DNA of 64,000 nucleotides, taken from positions 8,990,501 to 9,054,500 of the forward strand of contig NC_134035.1 of the NCBI RefSeq assembly GCF_964204645.1. Direction: 5' to 3'. Below, one piece after another: positions 56,393-64,000 of the stretch. Every line of letters starts with the position of its first letter. The stretch's first letter is position 1. The position numbers were made by a program, and so were the translations under genes. Source of the DNA: Tubulanus polymorphus (lineage: Eukaryota > Nemertea > Palaeonemertea > Tubulaniformes > Tubulanidae). The notes under the pieces are model-generated. The model saw only the letters and a program-made list of their open reading frames with translations, was not told the origin of the DNA and made no database searches.

Positions 56393-56785
56393 TTTCTCTG
56401 ATGATGAAGTTTAGTCTAAACTTCGTCAGTTTGTTTCTCTGATGATGAAGTTTAGTCTAAACTTCATCAGTTTGTTTCTCTGATGATGAAGTTTAGACTA
56501 AACTTCATCAGTTTGTTTCTCTGATGATGAAGTTTAGTCTAAACTTCGTCAGTTTGTTTCTCTGATGATGAAGTTTAGTCAAAACTTCGTCAGTTTGTCT
56601 CTCTGATGATGAATTTAAGTCTAAACTTCGTCAGTTTGTTTCTCTGATGATGAAGTTTAATCTAAACTTCATCAGTTGTTTCTCTGATTATGAAGTTTAA
56701 TCTAAACTTCATCAGTTTGTTTCTCTGATGATGAAGTTTAGCAGTTTGCTTCTCTGATGATGAAGTTTAGTCAAAACTTCGAAAC
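56393..56785. repeat. 41-bp tandem array, each unit palindromic
   Basis: About nine to ten units of 41 bp (a spacing of exactly 41 at 56425, 56466 and 56507). Each has 'cagtttgtttctct' followed by the dyad GATGAAGTTTAGTCTAAACTTC. Later units carry small changes and deletions. It lies about 105 bp beyond the TM7SF3 stop codon. It is a minisatellite and not a CRISPR array: there are no spacers. Confidence 0.9.
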
Positions 56786-56889
56786 CGTCAGAATAAATTG
56801 ATAAATCGTAAACTGTGAGTTTTGCTCATATACAGTGTTTTGAATGTATTTGTGTTGATTGGCACCGGAGCAAGGAGGGTATTTGAGTA

Positions 56890-59800
56890 CTAAACCGGTG
56901 GTTGAGTTGTTGAACGCCCGGCTTCATAATCGGGATTATACGGCGGAGGAGGCGAACTGCTACGAGGTGGCGCCACTTCCGTCGGTTGCGACGTATAAGC
57001 CGGTGGCGCTATACCACTTTCTCGGCGCGCGCACTGTGTACCGTATCCCGGTAAAGCGTGAAGTATACCTTCGTCGACTTCTTGTTGATAGTCGATCAGT
57101 AGCGGGCGACGTTCGGCTTCGTCGAATTGCGCGCGTTGCTCGATTCGGCGTTTTCGACGCGCCCGCGGACACTCGGGGAAGTCGGCCTGGTTTCGGGCGC
57201 GGATGAATTGAAACGTAGCGCCGAGTACCGTCAATCCTAACCAGACACCGCTGAGTATCATATCTGTAATGATCGCGTGAGCAAAATGTAAATACTCGAA
57301 GTTCATGAAATACGGGAATATTCTATGAGTGAATGTGTCTAATCCCTCTCTAGTCGGTAAATATTTTGCCACAGTGAGGGAGCATTTGTTAAGTACATAC
57401 TGGCCTGCATCTATGGGGAGGGATCGGTAGAATTAGCTACGTAATGCTTTAAGGCCAACAGGTCCCTTTATGTCATTCAAAGTTTCAAATTTTAAGAAAA
57501 TACCGAATAAATTGCTTAATTACTGAAAGAGGAGGGTGTATAACATGCAATTTCGACAGCAGAAATGAACATACAATACATTAGTATGTAAATCGGTTTA
57601 CTGACGGAGAAAATAGGGAAATTCCACCATTGGAGCCCTTCACTGCTCCATGGGTTCAAAGATACTGTCGTGTCTGACATTGATTGGGCTTTCATAATGC
57701 CAGTGGGACTTTAAAATAGCATAGGCCTACACGATGGAGCGGGTTGAAAATCAGCTCAATAATGCATGCGTTCTTTATATGAACAACTAAGTGACGACGG
57801 ATATAAATAGCTAGAAAAATAAGGAGTACACAGCCAGGGTTCAGTTTCATTATCGAGACTCATTGAGTGTTGCTGACTTCATTGGAGGTTAGAATTTATA
57901 AATATCATATCTCATTGCGGTTCAAATCTAAATGTAGTTCATATCTCAGAACAATTTTCATCAATTGTTCTTATGTAGGAATCAATCTGTTGCCTGTACT
58001 TCGAAGCCCCCACGCAGACAATCACCATTTAATGGGTGAATTTTCAGATAGGAGACCTGTCAAAGTCTTGATGATCAGTTATAAGGCAGATGAGTGTCTG
58101 AGGGAGAGAGTACTGCAGACAGCAGATTGACTGCTGCGACGTCGTTCTACGCTTACCGTTTCTTTGAAATGGCGGGAAAATCTTGACTTTCATGTAATCG
58201 GAAATCGTCGCCTTGAATATAGCATGTAGGACTATATGATGCATGATCGAATTCAGCGCTATACTAGCCGTTATAATCATCAGGTACGACCCGACTATCG
58301 AACATGATATAATACTCATCTGAAAAAAAATACCGGTATAAAACGTAAATCTAAATAATAAAGACATTAATTGAATCGGGTTGCCACTTTTATTTGATTT
58401 GCTTTGTCCTTGACTATTCCCTGACATATGCCTTGTTTTCTCTGACTCGATCTGCTAAGAATCCAATCAATTAATGCAGTCAGGAACATAAGACATAGAC
58501 GGAAACTGTTTGATTTTTACACATGATCTAGCAATCTTAACAAATTTTTCCTTGACTTTTCCCTGACACATAGCTTCTTTTTTTTTTACAAAATTCCCTG
58601 ACTATTTCCTGACTTTTTCATAGAAAATAAAATTCCTCGACTTTTCCCCGATTTCCAGGCAAGTGGCCACCCAGATCGATGACCTGAATCCATTATAAGA
58701 TAAAAATATACCGGGAACCCCGATATCTGGAACAAAGGAATTCTATCATGTGGGTTTTTGTGATAATTTTTCGTTTGACCCAGAATTTTATCATCAGTAT
58801 GTAAACAAATAACAGACAGGTCATTTAGAACTGTCGCATGAGTGAAAATTGAATTACTTGTTGATAAAAAGAAATGACTAACCGTTTTAGTGAAGTAAAG
58901 TAATACGACAGGAACCATTAAAACACCACAAGCAAATGTCATTCCGTAGTTAAAATTCATCTCCCAAACTGATATATTACCTATAGATGAAGAAAATACT
59001 AAATACAATTTCCATCTTTGAAGTAAACAGTAGAACTTGTGACCAAACATTTCAGGGGGAACAGTTGCACTGCGGTGACTCAAATCATGTGGTCTTAAAT
59101 CATAAGACCAGTCTTCACTCGTTACATTGGCTATAGAAGCAGGATATGGTGAAGAAAAACTTTATCATCAATTGAATTAGGCAGTCACTTGTCAATGGAC
59201 ACCAAGCAGGAATGGATGGTCTTTGACTAATCTTTAAATCTAACAGGGTCCCTCCAGATCAGTCAATTCTGGCAATAAGGAGTTTTAAAGGAGAAAATTT
59301 TGCATTTCGAGGAAGCATCTGCATCACTTACATCCCAATTACAGTAGACTCCTAAATCGGTACTGTTTATCTCGTTAATTGGTGGTATAGTAAACACAAA
59401 TCTTTATCCTTAACGCTACTAATCTAAACTCCGTTTCTAATTGGGCAACCATCTAAATGGGTTAAAAATTGAATTCTGATCCCAACTGTACCGATTACTG
59501 TATGCTGTAGATTACAGTACAACAATCAAAACAATTTTCAATTTCCTATTTCTCAAATTGATGGAGTTTTAAAGGAGTTTCAGGGATTTTGCTCGAAACA
59601 AAGAAGTTTCAAACACGTTCAAGAGCATTTTCTGTTTAGAATGAGTTTTTAAAGGAATCAAGGAGCTGCTAGGGATCCCGTGTAAGCCTTGCTTGTGCAA
59701 CTGAGCCGAGAACATTTTTCAAATCGATCTTCGAAAAGTTATAATATACCAACCGAATGGGGTGTAGAATATGATGCACGAAACCAGATATCCGAGAATT

Positions 59801-62800
59801 AGACCGGTTAACAGAACCGACATAACGGGTACGCCGCAGTTCCACCAGAATAACAGCCATAGTATACCACCAATTATACCACACCCCACCGCTAATCCAA
59901 GGCTTGCTATAAAATACATAAACACTATACAGTTATCCTTTCCTAACATTACGCACTATAAACATTTAAAAGTATGAAAGTGTGCAATTCTCTTTAAATT
60001 TACCGGGAGTCGCCAAATCTGTTAACATCGCCAATAATATATAGGCGAGTAGCGTAAATGATATCAGTCCCATCATCACTTGTTCTGAAAATAACGAATT
60101 TGTCTTTTTGTTAAGCGTGTACAGGATATTTGTCTTCGCCAAACGTCTGGTGACAAAATGCGGATTCGAAAAAAACTCACGGAATTTGAAGTATTTATGA
60201 CCGCAGAAACACAAGACTAATCCCAGGATACCGGCTATACTTGTTACGATCATTGTTGGAATGAAATCTGGAAATATAATAAGAAGACGATAAGGACGAT
60301 TAATTTCAGTTTCATCATCTTGTCTCTGCATGGAGACTCCACCAAGGTATGAATACCTGCCTGACGAGCCCAAGTGTGCAGCTACTAAGCATTTAGCCGT
60401 GTTTCATTTCAGCCTGGTTTATTACATTTATCGCGTATTACGTATCTGCAAATTTGTTATGGTGGTTAAAAGCTGGCCAACTGATTGTTCCTGCACGTTT
60501 TTGAGCAGATCAGCCGTGCCAGTACCTGTGCACTTGAGCTTATTAGGCAGAGTTTTGTTCCATGGCAGAATCTTGCAATATCAGTAGGTTCAAATGCAGA
60601 GGCGGATCCAGGGGGACTTTGAGACTTGTACAAGTGCATCAAATTTTTTGAGAGCCTTTTTCATTTTGTCAAAAAAAGATAATTGGTCCATTTCAGTGGC
60701 GTGGTAGTGCCCCTATCATTGCTTTTTGCACATCAAAATGCCCTTAATTCGGAATGTGACAAGTTATTCAAACTTGTCTCCAGGATCCGACCCTGGGGCC
60801 AGTTGCATAGTCATGGCTTAGACTTAAGACCAGTCTGAGTCCAACTTAGTTCTATAGCTAATCTAACAACATAAGACCAGTCTTAAGATTTAAGACCACT
60901 TTTGGACTTAAGTCATGACTGTGCAACTGGCCCCTGAAATCTGTATGATGCAGTTTCAATCGCTGGCGACTTATTGCTATCACTATCTGAGTTTAAGACA
61001 CTTACATTTAGTAGGACAGGAGCCGTCATCCTGTAAATCACAGTTATATACAGCTACCGGTACATACGCCGTACTCTCGGTAAAACCATTATCATCGGTG
61101 ACGATCACGTTATAGATCGCCGCGATTCCGTCGAACGAAGCCATCGGTAACATCGGTCGTCCGGTCTTACCGCGATAATGCTCGATCATCTGTGACATAA
61201 ATCAAAACATATTTTCAGTAATCCAACGACGATGCCTATATTCAGTGAAAGGGTTCGGAAACGCAATAAAGATTAACCCTTAATTATTGTGGTTATCTAC
61301 AATACCCCGCAGTGCGATATTTATCGAAAGATGGCAGCGAATCTCGGGAAGTGACAATACGCCACACATTATACCAAGCATACATAATACATCGCACTGT
61401 GTTGCAGTTTTCAGGTATATTTTACTATACTCCCAGGGACTAGCAACTCAAAAGAGTAAAACTCAATGGTAAGAATCTAGTTTCAATTGTCACTATGGCA
61501 CTTACGTTATCCAAATAATACAGTAAAGTTTAAGAAACTTTTCTGCGCCCCATGGATCAAAGGGTTGGAAAGATTGCGCGGTAAAAAGGATTAAATGTAT
61601 TTAAGATGGAATGAACTGATAAAATTGATATAAACTTTTCCTTGAAACTGTGCTCGTGTTCATATTTCAGGCAATTTCAAAATCAATTTTCGAATTTTCG
61701 TTACGTCACAACGATCCCTCAATCATCTAAACATCGAATCGTTCGTACCTTCGTGCCGTACTTGATGATATTCGGCGCCGCCATCATTCGTCGCATCGCA
61801 TCGAACAATCCTTTCTCCGAGTAGTCCATCTCGTCGAGGTAATAAACGTAAAAATCGTAACGCAATCTCGTCCATCGTTCCTGCGATTCGCACGACGGTT
61901 CGCTCGTACCTCGTCTCGAGCCCTCGTTGCCGTATTGATATTTCAGTATCGTTTCTACGTAGCCGCGTTCGATTCGTAAATTCGGGTCGAGTTCAAGGTT
62001 GAACTCTTCATTGCAGCCGCCCGGTACTGGTTCTGTAAAATACGATACGTATCGCATTAAAATATAGGCCTTGTAAAAGTCCACCTCAGTGTTCTCCGCA
62101 ACAGGTTTTAGAAGGGCGACCACCCCTTTCATTTTTACATTCACCCTCTGAAAATCAGTCACCCCTGATAAAATATCTACTGCCCCTTCCAGAGTGGATG
62201 TCAATATTCTATCAATGCCGATAATTGCTATGAAATATATTGAGCTAATATGAAAATTAGAAGATTACACCAAAATTAAGCTTAAATTTTCTGTAATTTT
62301 GGCCGGGGTTGCAGGTCTAGCTACTTCAGCAACCAAGATGTCCTAGACTGAACAATGAATACATCCCCTTTAAAATTCAAGCATATGGAAACACTGCATT
62401 GTGCTATTTGAATCAGTTTGTTACAGACAGGATTCTCACAGATCAGAGAATGCAAAATTCGGCGAAATTTTCCCAACCCTCGACCAAAAATTCACTGATA
62501 TAGTTATAGGATATCCTCGGTTGGGCGATAGGAAAAACGGAAATACAGGAATCCTTGATCTGTAAGAACCCTATCACATGCTATGGGGTAAAGGTAGGCT
62601 CATTTTTACTGTTTTTGACTCCGGGATACCCGTTGAACCAAAAAATCTTAACCGAAACTTTTCTTAAATTTTTTTCATAGATTTTTCACATTTTTTCTCT
62701 CACTTTTCCAAATGGACATTTTTCACATTGATCTATAAGAGTAGGCCCATTCTTACCCGTTTCACGGTGCCACTTGGCAAAAACTATTACGCTGACGTCG

Positions 62801-63995
62801 CGCTTCGATTTCGTACTGATGTACCACGTCACTGATGTTTGTCCTTTCGTTAAAGCAGTAACGTATCCGGCATCAGTACCGGTGACGCTGTCAGACGGTT
62901 TAACACGAGTGCTGGAAGATACTGTCAGCTGTCTACAAACAAATGAGGCAAATGAAGAACGATCGAACAACAATTTCTCAAAGTATGACCTATAATATAA
63001 GTCCATTAATACCCAGGAATACTCGAGTAGTATTTCAAGTATATTTCATCTACCACATGCTGTGTCATTAGTTACTAATATTTCAACATGTTTGAGGGGA
63101 GCTACCATATAGAGAACTGGGAGCGGTTGCTCAAAAGTTAGTGCAAGATAACTGATAGATAAATACCACAGTAACAATGAGCTTTTACCTGTCACTTTAT
63201 ATCAACAATCCAAGCTGGTTAACTCTAACCATTTTTGACCAACCGTTGAGTACTAATTACACCAATGCACCGCGATGCCGTGTATAGGTACATTTTTTAT
63301 CAGTTAATTCTATTTCAGATAAGGTCTACTATACATGATATTTTATGCCTCACAAATCGCAAATGCAGTATTTGTGAGGAAGCCTAACTAACTAAGTTCA
63401 TCAACGATTTATACACCGCACTGCAGTGTAGATGCACGGATTAAATGTATACCTAAGTATAGTCAACATTCTTGACATTTCATACCATCTTTTTCATAAA
63501 GAAATCACTTGATTGCATGAATGCTCTTCGTAGACATTTTCAATGTTGAGTTCGAATTGCAAAAAATCAGTGTCAAGAGTTTATTTTGAAAAGCTCAGTC
63601 CTATTGTTGTTAAACATAAAGCTAGACATAGGCTACTTACTTGCCCTGACTGTGACCCTGGAAGACAACAAAGGAGGCGATGTCTGGAATGCTATTGAGC
63701 GTAACGGTCAAATACGCCGAACCACCGGGTACAGTAAATACTGTCGGCACATCAGCAGTTATCGATACAGCTGCAAACAATTAAACGACAATTTCTCTTT
63801 ACGTCTTGGAAAAGTGTAATTTTTTCAAATGAAAATTTATGAAATACCGAAGATTTTCTATATAAGAAGACTCATTTAGGCCTACCAAAAGGCAGGTGAT
63901 ATTTTGCCAATTGACGCCACACATGCGCACTGAGGTGCATGACTTAGAAGATTCAAGGAAAGTGTGGAGAACAGAGTTAGAGAAAATAGCAGCAT
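56890..63995 (-). CDS. TM7SF3: TM7SF3, seven-transmembrane superfamily member 3
   Basis: Ten exons read in phase (minus): 63641-63770, 62757-62932, 61749-62032, 61006-61189, 60181-60267, 60004-60084, 59754-59942, 58883-58980, 58157-58319, 56890-57263, giving 587 codons, near the ~570 of vertebrates. An eleventh, 5' exon starting at ATG 63993-63995 (MLLFSLTLFSTLSLN, signal-peptide-like) is inferred; its donor is unsure. The luminal half has TVPGGSAYLTV, EPVPGGCNEEFNLELDPNLR, CESQERWTRLRYDFYVYYLD and AIYNVIVTDDNG. The membrane half (DUF4203 type) has ILGLVLCFCGHKYF, GIIGGILWLLFWWNCG, LLTGLILGYLVSCIIFYTPFG, CSIVGSYLMII, FPPFQRND and SGVWLGLTVLGATFQ. TM7SF3 has been linked to stress protection in mammalian cells. 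The cytosolic tail adds PPAY and PPPPY motifs that could bind WW-domain ubiquitin ligases. Splice site 57263/57264 was chosen because it restores PFQRND-MILSG, matching the family. Confidence 0.92.
58377..58673 (-). mobile_element. CAGGGTGGCCAC-ended MITE in TM7SF3 intron
   Basis: It begins 'cgggttgccacttttatttg' and ends 'aagtggccaccc'. It is the longest copy in the window (about 297 bp). It lies between the exons at 58319 and 58883. Confidence 0.6.
59240..59660. repeat. Dispersed repeat (partner 40750-41070)
   Basis: It shares ordered words with 40750-41070 ('aggagttttaaaggag', 'cccaattacagtagactcct', 'gtactgtttatctc', 'cctatttctcaaa'). It lies in a TM7SF3 intron. Confidence 0.45.
60796..60935. 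mobile_element. Palindromic MITE, type 'AGTCATGGCTTAAGTC'
   Basis: The ends are GGGGCCAGTTGCATAGTCAT and 'atgactgtgcaactggcccc', nearly perfect over 25 bp, with 'cttaagaccagtct' words inside. It is the best preserved copy of this family and lies in a TM7SF3 intron. Confidence 0.75.
61250..61440. repeat. Decayed relative of the TTAA MITE
   Basis: It holds 'attaaccctt', 'ccgcagtgcga', 'atttatcgaaagatggcag' and 'catcgcactgtg', resembling the interior of 3452-3745. The ends are not intact. Confidence 0.4.
63020..63445. mobile_element. TTAA-type MITE relative interrupted by another MITE
   Basis: 'gttactaatatttcaacatg' and 'gggagctaccatatagagaa' on the left, and 'actaattacaccaatgcacc' and 'tacaccgcactgcagtgtag' on the right, follow the order of 3452-3745. 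A complete 'CAGTTGCTCAAAAGTTAG' MITE (63118-63247) sits between the halves. Confidence 0.55.
63118..63247. mobile_element. MITE, type 'CAGTTGCTCAAAAGTTAG', nested
   Basis: It begins 'tgggagcggttgctcaaaag' and ends 'ttttgaccaaccgttgag'. It is inserted in an older repeat inside a TM7SF3 intron. Confidence 0.6.
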
Positions 63996-64000
63996 GGAAC

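Noticed and set aside
56393-56785. Regular repeats that might suggest a CRISPR array
   Set aside because: The units are contiguous with no unique spacers, the genome is clearly eukaryotic, and there are no cas genes.
57264-57399. Upstream extension of the last TM7SF3 exon (AKYLPTREGLDTF...)
   Set aside because: The frame is open, but the phase does not match the preceding ex on 58157-58319, while the acceptor at 57264/57263 restores both phase and the family sequence (PFQRND-MILSG).

Overview
The window is nuclear DNA of an animal. Genes are split by many introns with GT..AG boundaries, UTRs are long, and AATAAA-type polyadenylation signals follow several genes. Introns and intergenic DNA are full of short palindromic (foldback/MITE-like) repeats. 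The gene set and the repeat style suggest a marine invertebrate, perhaps a lophotrochozoan, but nothing here fixes the species. No operon, CRISPR array or prokaryotic feature was seen. Exon boundaries below were placed by hand from reading-frame continuity and splice consensus; for most genes the phases of all joined exons agree.

Layout: 1-8.4 kb is repeat-rich, with tRNA-derived SINE-like copies, a LINE relic and MITEs. 8.4-25.8 kb (+) holds a 25-exon PLEKHA5/6/7-type PH-domain adaptor whose 5' end lies outside the window. 28.3-31.5 kb (-) holds a carnosine synthase (CARNS1)-like locus that looks like a decaying gene: two in-frame stops, two frameshifts and a transposon in a coding exon. 31.5-32.6 kb (+) is a one-exon rhodopsin-type GPCR. 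33.9-35.1 kb (+) is a three-exon dithiol glutaredoxin. 37.3-47.9 kb (-) is a 12-exon, 1936-codon F-box/LRR protein with a zinc ribbon in a long disordered N-terminal part. 49.3-52.0 kb (+) is METTL15, the mitochondrial 12S rRNA m4C methyltransferase. 53.3-54.4 kb (-) is a small retropepsin-fold gene resembling NRIP2/NRIP3. 56.9-64.0 kb (-) is TM7SF3.

The genes do not form an evident pathway. They are unrelated housekeeping and signalling genes: junctional scaffold, dipeptide synthesis, redox, ubiquitin adaptor, mitoribosome maturation and membrane stress protein. The most unusual items are the CARNS1 decay, a young 92-bp-arm perfect hairpin in an F-box gene intron, a pentapeptide-register repeat inside the PLEKHA-like protein, a palindromic 41-bp tandem array in the likely TM7SF3 3' UTR, and several foldback repeat families that share similar tips. 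I found no convincing undescribed multi-gene system.
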